NCBI RefSeq assembly: GCF_014879975.1
Contig: NZ_CP062501.1
Span: 1,116,001 to 1,180,000 of the forward strand
DNA: 64,000 nt
Origin: Vibrio bathopelagicus
GTDB lineage: Bacteria > Pseudomonadota > Gammaproteobacteria > Enterobacterales > Vibrionaceae
Direction: 5' to 3'
Positions 45,915-53,232 of the stretch are shown in pieces (position 1 is the stretch's first letter; each line of letters begins with the position of its first letter). The position numbers were made by a program, and so were the translations under genes. The notes beneath the pieces are model-generated. The model did not search any database and was not told where the DNA came from. It was given only the letters and a program-made list of their open reading frames with translations.

Positions 45915-46015
45915 GTTCAATTCCATTATTTATAATTGTTAGCCGTGTCGCTCAATCTGAGCCTACGATGACGACTGTCTATTCTGTTCAGTTTGCTTTT
46001 GCGATTTCGCACTTA

Positions 46016-46534
46016 CTATCTAGCGATGTAGTTCAGAGTGATTTCACCCGTCTCTTCCGTTGCCTTTAGCTCATATGAAGCATTTGTATCCGTTAGTGAT
46101 ACTTTTTGACGAAGGTAATTACGGCCACCGTGTTCGCGAACAACTTCGATATGAACCGTGTACTCGCCCTGTTCTAGAGTTTGGCCATCATCGCTCTTAC
46201 CATCCCAAACGAAGCGGTACTGGCCAGCAGGACGCGTTGCAGACGTCACTGCATCAACCAATTCACGATCGTAACGTCCAACCTTTCTCCACCAGCTACG
46301 TAAGTCTTTAAGCCATTCATCTTTACCGACCCAAAGCTCAATGGTTTTCACTGACTTTCGTTCGCTGTTCTCTACCCATACCGCCACATAAGGACGCGCG
46401 TACATAGAGGTATCGATCTTTGGAAGCTTAAAGTTCACATCAAGTTTTGCCGTATCAGGGATCGCTTGTGCCATACCTAGGCTTGGCAAAAGAGATAAAG
46501 CAAGAAGCACCTTGCTCCAGTTCATTTTTTTCAT
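46016..46534 (-). CDS. DUF2271 periplasmic protein of the iron operon
   Basis: About 172 residues with a signal peptide (WSKVLLALSLLPSLGMAQA). The body resembles DUF2271: YVAVWVENSERKSVKTIELWVGKDEWLKDLRSWWRK, DAVTSATRPAGQYRFVWDGKSDDG, GEYTVHIEVVREHGG. DUF2271 proteins are typically found with PepSY membrane proteins, as here. The DG.GQ.L..GEY block has the Ig-like form also seen in FlgD. The start at 46534 has AAAGG upstream; a TTG at 46543 is less likely. Role probably in periplasmic handling of iron or electron transfer. Confidence 0.78.
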   Translation of the reverse strand: MKKMNWSKVLLALSLLPSLGMAQAIPDTAKLDVNFKLPKIDTSMYARPYVAVWVENSERKSVKTIELWVGKDEWLKDLRSWWRKVGRYDRELVDAVTSATRPAGQYRFVWDGKSDDGQTLEQGEYTVHIEVVREHGGRNYLRQKVSLTDTNASYELKATEETGEITLNYIAR

Positions 46535-46618
46535 GTTTAACAACCTTTTAAATCCGTTTAACCATTAATTATTTCTTCAAGTCGATTCATCAAACTGATT
46601 CGTCAAGTCAAATAATGG

Positions 46619-47248
46619 TTAAGGTACGGCGACAAAATAGATAGCAAGTGAGATTACAGACCCAAACACCGTCCATTTAATGGAGGTGTTGAGTGTTTTT
46701 TTCTTAGGTAACAGTAAGCACACGCCAGTAAGTACAAAGAAGACCATCAGTAGTGCTGTAATATCGATAAACCATTTCCAGACCTCACCGCTATTACGGC
46801 CTTTGTGTAGGTCGTTCAACAATGCGATAACGCCGTAATTCGTGGTTTCGACTTCGACCATTTCAGATGTCACGTCAACAAACACAGAAGCGTTGTAGCC
46901 TGGTCCTTTGAAGTCCATAGACACTTCACCGATGAGCAACTCACCGTCTTCAATCTCTGCGTAGATGTCCAAACCTGAAGGAACGCCGGAAAGGTTAGCT
47001 TCTTCAAACAGAAACGTTTCAAAGGCTGTTTCGTCAGCTTTTAGACGTCCGTCTTGGATCGTAAATACACTCGTGGGAAGCATTAGCGTAGCGCGTTGGA
47101 TATTGGGTTGGCTTGACTCAAATAACTCAGGTCGGTTCAGGGTGATGCCTGTCACTGAGAAGAAAAGAACAACGAACAGAAGTGCCATTGAAATATAAAC
47201 ATGAAGTCGACGAGCCCATGATTGAACCGCCCTACTTTTTAACGACAT
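46619..47248 (-). CDS. PepSY-associated membrane protein (FpvG-like candidate reductase)
   Basis: About 209 residues. TM1 is LHVYISMALLFVVLFFSVTGITLN with a His at its start (ARRLHVY); a periplasmic PepSY-like domain of about 110 residues follows, then TM2 (WFIDITALLMVFFVLTGVCLLL) preceded by NDLHKGRN, and TM3 at the C-terminus. The two His residues near the membrane are placed as haem ligands are in related PepSY reductases. In Pseudomonas the first gene of the fpv operon encodes a PepSY protein that reduces ferri-pyoverdine. Proposed here as the electron-delivering subunit. Alternative start TTG at 47257. First gene of the operon; a Fur-like site lies 40 bp upstream. Confidence 0.75.
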   Translation of the reverse strand: MSLKSRAVQSWARRLHVYISMALLFVVLFFSVTGITLNRPELFESSQPNIQRATLMLPTSVFTIQDGRLKADETAFETFLFEEANLSGVPSGLDIYAEIEDGELLIGEVSMDFKGPGYNASVFVDVTSEMVEVETTNYGVIALLNDLHKGRNSGEVWKWFIDITALLMVFFVLTGVCLLLPKKKTLNTSIKWTVFGSVISLAIYFVAVP

Positions 47249-47287
47249 ACAAACCAATACCTATAAATTTTATGGCGTCAATTTAGT

Positions 47288-47302
47288 TGATAATCATTCG
47301 TA
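47288..47302. promoter_or_regulatory. Fur-like box upstream of the iron-import operon
   Basis: TGATAATCATTCGTA matches 12 of 15 positions of the 7-1-7 Fur consensus TGATAATNATTATCA, with the left half perfect. It sits 40 bp before the PepSY gene, so it would cover the promoter. The rest of 47249-47665 shows no other element. Confidence 0.6.
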
Positions 47303-47665
47303 TTGGCATTCAATTTACATTGTTTACGTTTGCCTAGCGGCGTAAGGAAATTTACATAACATTACATGGGAAGTAATCGAACTGTTTGCATATTCTTGCT
47401 AACTTGTACTAGAGGCAATTGATAAGTTGTATTTGAAGTTATCGATAGTAAGGTCAAACCTCAAAAAAATCTCAATATCAACATGCTTGATTGAGGTTGG
47501 TTTAAGGTAGAAGTTGTAGCTTTAAGGAATGAAAGTTGGGACTATTTGGTCGTTGGCTCACTTTGACGATCATAATCAACGATGATTCATCGGTTGCTAT
47601 GGTTTGTTAAAATTCGAACCAATAACTGGTTTGATGATAGCTAATTAAGCTTAAAAGGATTTGAA

Positions 47666-47986
47666 ATGCGTATTATTGTTTTGGCTTTTGCTGCGCTAGC
47701 AACAGCGTGCAGTAGCCAGATGGCCAGCACGGAAGAACATATCCAAAAGTATATAGGTTCAAACATAACCGATGTACAAGAACGGTATCTCACCGAACGC
47801 TCACGCCCTGTGAGTTTTTGGGCATCTCGAAACTATGCCTGGGTTGAAACGATGAAACCATTAGATAATGGTTATACCTTGCATGCCTTTAAGAACCCTT
47901 ATCGTGACTGCACCATTAACTGGATCGCAGACACCAGTGGTGTGATTCAAAGTGCTACGCCTAGTGGGACGATGTGCGATCCGTAA
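47666..47986 (+). CDS. Small lipoprotein of unknown function
   Basis: 106 residues with a lipobox ATAC (Cys at about residue 15) after a short hydrophobic stretch. The mature part has EEHIQKYIGSNITDVQERY, a pattern reminiscent of small SmpA/OmlA-like outer-membrane lipoproteins, and two later Cys (YRDCTINW, GTMCDP) that may pair. The ATG is preceded by AAAGGA. It stands alone on the plus strand inside the iron island and ends at a strong terminator. No specific family recognised. Confidence 0.68.
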   Translation: MRIIVLAFAALATACSSQMASTEEHIQKYIGSNITDVQERYLTERSRPVSFWASRNYAWVETMKPLDNGYTLHAFKNPYRDCTINWIADTSGVIQSATPSGTMCDP

Positions 47987-48047
47987 TCGATCAATCCGAT
48001 GAGTAAAACTAGACCAACTCTAGCCACCAAAATTACGAGACAAATTA

Positions 48048-48085
48048 AAAAGGGTGTCATTTGAACGATCAAATGACACCCTTTT
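48048..48085. terminator. Bidirectional terminator between the lipoprotein gene and the TonB operon
   Basis: A perfect 15-bp stem (48048-48062 with 48071-48085, 8-nt loop) with A- and T-runs. It ends the lipoprotein gene and, from the other side, the TonB operon whose last gene stops at 48135. Confidence 0.92.
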
Positions 48086-48134
48086 GCTGCTTTGGTTGTT
48101 TTCTTTTGTTTCTTCTGTTTCTGGCTATCAGCCG

Positions 48135-49313
48135 TTAGACGTTTCCGTTATCACTGACTGTTCGTAGCTGAGTCAGATATTTAATCCAACCTTTTGCTTC
48201 AGAAGATGGTTCAATGTTGTTTGCACGTTTTGCTTGAGTAAGCGCGTTATCAAGATTCTTTAGCTTGTACCAAGAACGTACTTTCGCTAAAGCAACATCG
48301 GCTTGCTTGTTCTTGTCTTTCACTTTATCCAAAACAACCAGAGCACGATCGTAGTAACCTTGCTGAACCAACAACTGAGCTACATTCCAATGATACTGCG
48401 TGTCTTTTTTAGACGCTAGCGTCCACACTTCAATGGCACTATCCCACTCTTTAGCTAACTGCCAGTAGGTTGCCTGCTCCGCCAGAAGTTGAACATCGCT
48501 GTTCGCATCATCTAACTTAGCGATCTCTTGTGCAGCACGCTCTGGAATGCCTCGTTTAGCATAAAGCTGAGCCAGTAATCTGCGGTCTGAGTTTTTCAGC
48601 TCAACACCTTGTAGATCGGCAAGCGCTAACGTGTTCAATGCATCTCGGTTACGTTCTAGCCTTAGTTGAATACCGACAAGTTGACGCCACCAGTTGTCTT
48701 TTTCTGGTTGAAGTTCAATAAGGCTTTCCAGTGTTGGGATAGATTGCTTCCACTGCTTTAACTGTAACTGTGCACCCAACTTTAGCGATAAAGGTGACAA
48801 CTCTGGTTTTGAATTGAACTTTTCATGATGACCAATGGCCACTAGTACTTTCGACCAGTTTTCAATTTGGTATTCAGCTTGTGCAATTCGCATCCAAAGC
48901 GTGTCTTTCCTTTCTGTTTCTGGCACAGTTTTTACTAACTCATAATAGTGCGGAAGCGCATTTTTAAACTGCTGATCGTTTAATAACAGATCGGCAAGCA
49001 TACGCTTCGTTACCCAAGCTTGTTCATCCACCAACAAATTAGTGTCTACGGCGTAAGTAAGCTGCTTAATTGCCTTATCGGTTTTACCATCTTGCCAGTA
49101 AAACACACCCAACATACGAGCTACGTACGCTTTGTCGTAGCCTTTAGAAAGCTCCAAGCCTGCAAGTACGTCAATCGCCTGTTTAACCTGTTCATCTTGA
49201 GCAAGCTTATGCGCCTTTTGAACACGAATAGCAGTATATTGGGTTAACTCTTGTGCCTGTGTTGTAAGGGCCATTAACAACAAGCCCACTAATATCCATA
49301 TCTGTTTCATCAT
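48135..49313 (-). CDS. TPR protein of the TtpC-type TonB cluster
   Basis: 392 residues with a signal peptide (IWILVGLLLMALTTQA). The mature part is a solenoid of tetratricopeptide-like repeats (AYVARMLGVFYWQDGKTDKAIKQL; LAQLYAKRGIPERAAQEIAKLD; WNVAQLLVQQGYYDRALVVLDKVKD). It is the last gene of the six-gene cluster and overlaps tonB by 4 bases. Vibrio TonB2 loci carry a similar TPR gene in the same place. It may be a periplasmic scaffold for TonB or receptor, but its job is not settled. Confidence 0.8.
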   Translation of the reverse strand: MMKQIWILVGLLLMALTTQAQELTQYTAIRVQKAHKLAQDEQVKQAIDVLAGLELSKGYDKAYVARMLGVFYWQDGKTDKAIKQLTYAVDTNLLVDEQAWVTKRMLADLLLNDQQFKNALPHYYELVKTVPETERKDTLWMRIAQAEYQIENWSKVLVAIGHHEKFNSKPELSPLSLKLGAQLQLKQWKQSIPTLESLIELQPEKDNWWRQLVGIQLRLERNRDALNTLALADLQGVELKNSDRRLLAQLYAKRGIPERAAQEIAKLDDANSDVQLLAEQATYWQLAKEWDSAIEVWTLASKKDTQYHWNVAQLLVQQGYYDRALVVLDKVKDKNKQADVALAKVRSWYKLKNLDNALTQAKRANNIEPSSEAKGWIKYLTQLRTVSDNGNV

Positions 49314-49930
49314 TTTGCCAACTTAAACTCTAGTTTCACGGTTTGACCAACCTGAGCTATCGCTTTTCCATCGACGACTTTCGGTTGATATTTCCATTTT
49401 TTAAGTGCTCTCATCGCTTCACGTTCAAACATACGACGTGGGTTTGCGTCAGTGACTTGAATGTCAATTGGGCGTCCCGTTTCATCGATGGTAAAAGACA
49501 TAATCACATGACCTTCAGCGCCACGCTTAAGCGCTTTTGCTGGGTAACGAGGTTCAACTCGATACAAAGGCATTGCCTGTTGGTTCGACCCAAAATCCGA
49601 AAATGTCGGCGCGTTAATCGCTAGGCCATCAACCGACGTATTCAAATCCAATGAAGGCAGTGAAGACATCGAATTCAGAGGCGTGACTTCAGCTTGTGAC
49701 TGAGACGGTTGCGCTTCTGGTGGCGGCTCTGGCATTTCTGGCTGTTCAGGAACTGCACGTTGTCTTCTTTGGACTTCTTGTTCAGCTTCAACCATCACCA
49801 TGTTGAAACTTAACGTCTCACTGTTGTCTGGTGACCGCTGGTGACCATTATCAACCATCCAAGCCATGAAAGAAAACAGAGCTAAACCCAATGCACCTGC
49901 TAACGGTAAAGCAAGAAATAGGCGAATCAT
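49310..49930 (-). CDS. tonB: TonB energy-transducing protein (TonB2/TonB3 type)
   Basis: 206 residues. One N-terminal membrane helix (LFLALPLAGALGLALFSFMAWMV), a short proline-rich linker (EQPEMPEPPPEAQPSQ), and the C-terminal TonB domain with the YP motif (VEPRYPAKALKRGAEGHVIMSFTIDETGRP; AMRALKKWKYQPKV) that touches the TonB box of receptors. The linker is much shorter than in E. coli TonB, as in Vibrio TonB2. Lies 19 bp after exbD. Confidence 0.92.
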   Translation of the reverse strand: MIRLFLALPLAGALGLALFSFMAWMVDNGHQRSPDNSETLSFNMVMVEAEQEVQRRQRAVPEQPEMPEPPPEAQPSQSQAEVTPLNSMSSLPSLDLNTSVDGLAINAPTFSDFGSNQQAMPLYRVEPRYPAKALKRGAEGHVIMSFTIDETGRPIDIQVTDANPRRMFEREAMRALKKWKYQPKVVDGKAIAQVGQTVKLEFKLAK

Positions 49931-49949
49931 TTATGAAGGTCCTCCAAGA

Positions 49950-50354
49950 TCATCGCTTTTCAGCAGCAAGCGCAATGTTTTTAACACCCGCACCTTTGGC
50001 GGCGTCCATCACTTTAACAACGGTTCCGTTGTAAGCGTGTTCATCTGCCTGAATGACTAAAGAAGCATCTGGTTGTTCTAGCAATAAATGTTCTAACGTC
50101 GCTTGAACACGTTCAACATCAACGACACGTTTATCAATGAAAATGTCATTCGCAGACGTAATCGCAACAAAGATGCCCGCATCTTTTTGGCTTACTACGT
50201 TAGAAGCTTGTGGGCGATTGACTTCAACCCCTGATTCACGAACAAATGAACTGGTCACAATAAAGAAAATAAGCATGATAAATACAATATCAAGCATCGA
50301 AGTAAGGTCTATTTGAGCCTCTTCGTTTTTAGAATGACGTCGACCGAGTCTCAT
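49950..50354 (-). CDS. exbD: ExbD-like proton channel subunit
   Basis: 134 residues. One N-terminal membrane helix preceded by IDLTSMLD, whose Asp is the proton-binding residue, then a periplasmic domain (DIFIDKRVVD; ASLVIQADEHAYNGTVVKVMDAAKGAGV). Works with ExbB to energise TonB. Overlaps exbB by 4 bases. Confidence 0.93.
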   Translation of the reverse strand: MRLGRRHSKNEEAQIDLTSMLDIVFIMLIFFIVTSSFVRESGVEVNRPQASNVVSQKDAGIFVAITSANDIFIDKRVVDVERVQATLEHLLLEQPDASLVIQADEHAYNGTVVKVMDAAKGAGVKNIALAAEKR

Positions 50355-50911
50355 CGTTGACTCCTTAAAGATTTTTCTAATTTCAATTCTAAGCGGTTAC
50401 ACACTTTCGCTAAGCGAGCGTGAACAAACATTCCCGCAAGTGCAGCAACCATACCCGCCATGGTTGGCAGCGTTGCCAACGAGATACCTGAAGCCATCAA
50501 TTTAGGGTCACTGCTTCCTTGAGTCGCCATGACATCAAACACCGAGATCATACCGGTGACGGTACCTAACAAGCCCAACATCGGACAAATAGCGACTAAC
50601 AGCTTAATAAAATTCAAGTTTTGGTTAAGTAAGATACTTGCTTGCCCTAACCAACCTTCACGAATGGCTTTGGCGTGCCAAGAAGAGTGATCTTCTCTTT
50701 CATGCCATTTTGCAATCCAAGCTTGGCGTTGCTTAGGAAAGTAGAACGCGAGATAAAGCACGCGTTCTACCACTAACACCCAATACACTAGGACAACAGC
50801 GGCTAGCCACCACAAGACGAAACCGCCCTGCTCCATAAAGCTTGATAAAGACAGCAGCCAGTCACTCGTTAACCAACTCGCTGGTAATAGAGAACCCGAC
50901 AAAATATCCAT
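50351..50911 (-). CDS. exbB: ExbB-like proton channel subunit
   Basis: 186 residues with three membrane helices of the MotA/TolQ/ExbB family. The conserved block LLVAICPMLGLLGTVTGMISVFDVMA and SLATLPTMAGMVAALAGMFVHARL contains the polar channel residues. It overlaps ttpC by one base. Shorter than E. coli ExbB, which is normal for the TonB2-type systems. Confidence 0.92.
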   Translation of the reverse strand: MDILSGSLLPASWLTSDWLLSLSSFMEQGGFVLWWLAAVVLVYWVLVVERVLYLAFYFPKQRQAWIAKWHEREDHSSWHAKAIREGWLGQASILLNQNLNFIKLLVAICPMLGLLGTVTGMISVFDVMATQGSSDPKLMASGISLATLPTMAGMVAALAGMFVHARLAKVCNRLELKLEKSLRSQR

Positions 50912-52287
50912 TACGCAGCAGTCCCAACTGGTGAAACAATAGCTTTTGATTCAACTGTCCTTTCTGCCTGCTCAGCAACAAGGCCAATGCCCTGTTTCTC
51001 AAGAATATTACGAATGTTCTCTGCTTGAGTGCTAAGAATGTTATGTGCCAATAGCAGTGGCATTGCAGCAACTAGGCCAAGTACCGTTGTTACAAGCGCC
51101 ATGGAAATACCACCCGCCATGACTTTAGGGTCACCATTACCAAACTGTGTGATCACTTGGAATGTTTCGATCATGCCGGTTACGGTACCCAACAAGCCAA
51201 GCATTGGTGCGAGTGCCGCCAATAGCTTAAGCATCGATAGGCCTTTCTCTAAGTGAGTCTGCTCATCAACAACCGCTTCTAAAAGGCGTAGCTCTAGTGC
51301 TTCAACCGTTTGGTTTTGCTCTTTGTTATAAACTGCAAGAACACGACCTAGAGGGTTGTTGCCCGCTTGCTCTGGGTTCTTAAGTTGTGCGCGAATTTTC
51401 TGACGAGCGATAGCTAAAGAAATACCACGAACCAATGCGATGATTAGGCCAATAGCCAGCAGGCCAAGAATCACTTTACCAACGACACCACCCGCTTGGA
51501 GGCGATCAGCTAGGCTTGGGGTCAGCGCTAGTTGTTCAAGCATGAATCCACGAGAAGGATCGACAACAACATTAGATACTTCGCCATTCGCAAGTGAAGA
51601 AAGCGATGCCAGTGTTGGACCATTTGATGGCTGTTTTAGATACGCAATTGCATCTTCGCGCTGAGTATTCCAGCTAACGTAACCTTGGTCTGTCACTAGA
51701 CCAATTGAACCTAGACGGTAAGCGTCAACTGTTTGTGTATTGCCTTCACCGTTAATGAACGCAATTTGAGATTTGCTAAGCTCTGAGCTCGCTTGAATCT
51801 GCTCAACCATGCTCATCCACAAGCCAGAAAGCTGTGGCATTGATGGTAGTGATTTAGCATCGATAATTTGATCAACGGTTGCAGTATGCTCAGCACGGTC
51901 AACACTGTTTACTGTTGAGCTAAGCTCTGCACCCAATTCTTTTGCGTTTTGACGAACGACGCCAAATAGCTCACCAAGGCTACCTGTTTCTAAACGCAAC
52001 TTCTCTTCTAAACGAGCAAGTTTGTTTTCGTTATCACTGAATGTCTGAGTAAGAACGTCTGTAGCGCCCTGAATTGAAGTACGTTTCGCTTCAAGCTGCG
52101 CCTTGATCGCTTTCAGTTCTTGTTCAGTTTTTTTGAAGTCAGCTTCACGCACTACGTTGTGAGAAGCTTGAGTACGATTCTCTGATTTAGCCTTGTTAAC
52201 TAGCTGAGCAGTCGTATCAGAAGCTGAGAAAGCAGAAAATGAAATTGAAGTAATACAAAGCAATGCTGCTAATGGCTTTAAGTTCAT
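50911..52287 (-). CDS. ttpC: TtpC-like large MotA/TolQ/ExbB protein
   Basis: 458 residues. A signal peptide (LAALLCITSISFSAFSA) and a long periplasmic coiled-coil region (EQELKAIKAQLEAKRTSIQ; ENKLARLEEKLRLETGSLGELFG) precede a membrane helix near residue 265 and a C-terminal ExbB-like domain (LKLLAALAPMLGLLGTVTGMIETFQVI; LVTTVLGLVAAMPLLLAHNIL). In Vibrio, TtpC is needed for TonB2-dependent iron uptake and is thought to help TonB reach the outer membrane. One-base overlaps on both sides. Confidence 0.9.
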   Translation of the reverse strand: MNLKPLAALLCITSISFSAFSASDTTAQLVNKAKSENRTQASHNVVREADFKKTEQELKAIKAQLEAKRTSIQGATDVLTQTFSDNENKLARLEEKLRLETGSLGELFGVVRQNAKELGAELSSTVNSVDRAEHTATVDQIIDAKSLPSMPQLSGLWMSMVEQIQASSELSKSQIAFINGEGNTQTVDAYRLGSIGLVTDQGYVSWNTQREDAIAYLKQPSNGPTLASLSSLANGEVSNVVVDPSRGFMLEQLALTPSLADRLQAGGVVGKVILGLLAIGLIIALVRGISLAIARQKIRAQLKNPEQAGNNPLGRVLAVYNKEQNQTVEALELRLLEAVVDEQTHLEKGLSMLKLLAALAPMLGLLGTVTGMIETFQVITQFGNGDPKVMAGGISMALVTTVLGLVAAMPLLLAHNILSTQAENIRNILEKQGIGLVAEQAERTVESKAIVSPVGTAA

Positions 52288-53066
52288 TACTTAACCTCCG
52301 CAACAGTTAAAGAAACAGGTAAAGTAATCAAGCTTGGAGCCGCTTGTTGACCAGCAATATCGTAGGCTTTATCTAGCTCAGACTTCATTGAAGAGTCAAG
52401 CTCTTGCCATTGATCTTCTGTTTGATCCCAAGACCAATATTGGCTGCCATTTAGATTGCGAGCGACTAAAGAGATGCGACCTAGGTGCAATACATCAGCC
52501 TCAATCGTTTTTTCACTAGTCAATGCTACACGACCTTGATAGACACCTAGCTTAATACCGTAGTCCATCTCGATTTGGTACGCCTCTAGAATACGACGGT
52601 ATTTCTCAGCATCACTTACGTCAGCACGAGTCATCATCGCTTGAAGCTTTTCAACTCTTTCTAGACGCTGTTCTTTCTTGATTGGCACATCTTTCTCAAC
52701 TAACTGCTGAAGGCCATCAATCATCTGGTACATCAGAGGCACAACACCTTGACGTGTATATTTGATTTCGTCGATCTGCCCTTCAATGCTCTGAGCTTCT
52801 TGATTCTGGCTCTCAACCAATGCAGCAAGGTGATCGTGATAGATTTCTAAGTTTTTAACTTCTTCTTGCAGACGCTCAATCTCAGCTTGCAGCATCAAAG
52901 TTGCTTGTGAGCTTTTATCAATAACCCTTTGGCTTGAAGCCGACGCGTTATTGGTCTTGTTTTGAATTGATTGAGCTTGATCCAAGCTGTTTGCCATCGA
53001 AGACGTTGCAACCAAACTGATCGCAAGTGCTAGGCTAGTTTTTAAAAGATTCATAATTGTAGTCAT
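52287..53066 (-). CDS. DUF3450 coiled-coil periplasmic protein of the TonB cluster
   Basis: 259 residues with a signal peptide (LKTSLALAISLVATSSMA) and a long coiled coil (SSQATLMLQAEIERLQEEVKNLEIYHDHLAALVES). The C-terminal half has the DUF3450 pattern (PLMYQMIDGLQQLVEKDVP; YRRILEAYQIEMDYGIKLG; HLGRISLVARN). It heads the cluster as in Vibrio TonB2 loci. Probably works in the periplasm with TtpC, whose coiled coil could bind it. Confidence 0.85.
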   Translation of the reverse strand: MTTIMNLLKTSLALAISLVATSSMANSLDQAQSIQNKTNNASASSQRVIDKSSQATLMLQAEIERLQEEVKNLEIYHDHLAALVESQNQEAQSIEGQIDEIKYTRQGVVPLMYQMIDGLQQLVEKDVPIKKEQRLERVEKLQAMMTRADVSDAEKYRRILEAYQIEMDYGIKLGVYQGRVALTSEKTIEADVLHLGRISLVARNLNGSQYWSWDQTEDQWQELDSSMKSELDKAYDIAGQQAAPSLITLPVSLTVAEVK

Positions 53067-53104
53067 TTACTATAAGAAGAAGGTCAAATGAATTTTATTG
53101 ATAA

Positions 53105-53124
53105 GCAGTCTCATTATCATTAAA
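53105..53124. promoter_or_regulatory. Possible Fur site upstream of the TonB operon
   Basis: ATTATCA (53113-53119) is a perfect Fur half-site. The other half is degenerate (9 of 15 to the 7-1-7 model), though TGATAA occurs at 53099-53104. It lies about 40-60 bp before the DUF3450 gene. Weak by itself, plausible by context. Confidence 0.35.
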
Positions 53125-53171
53125 AGTCACTCACATTACTAGGGATATTTTACGAAATAGCAGAATCGCGA

Positions 53172-53197
53172 AAGGGGAAAGCCGAAACTTTCCCCTT
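53172..53197 (-). terminator. Terminator of the siderophore receptor gene
   Basis: A perfect 10-bp stem AAGGGGAAAG/CTTTCCCCTT with a 6-nt loop, 36 bp after the receptor stop. Only three T follow on the minus strand, so some read-through into the TonB operon may occur. Confidence 0.6.
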
Positions 53198-53232
53198 AGT
53201 ATTTATGCTAGTAATAGTACCCTACTAACAAA

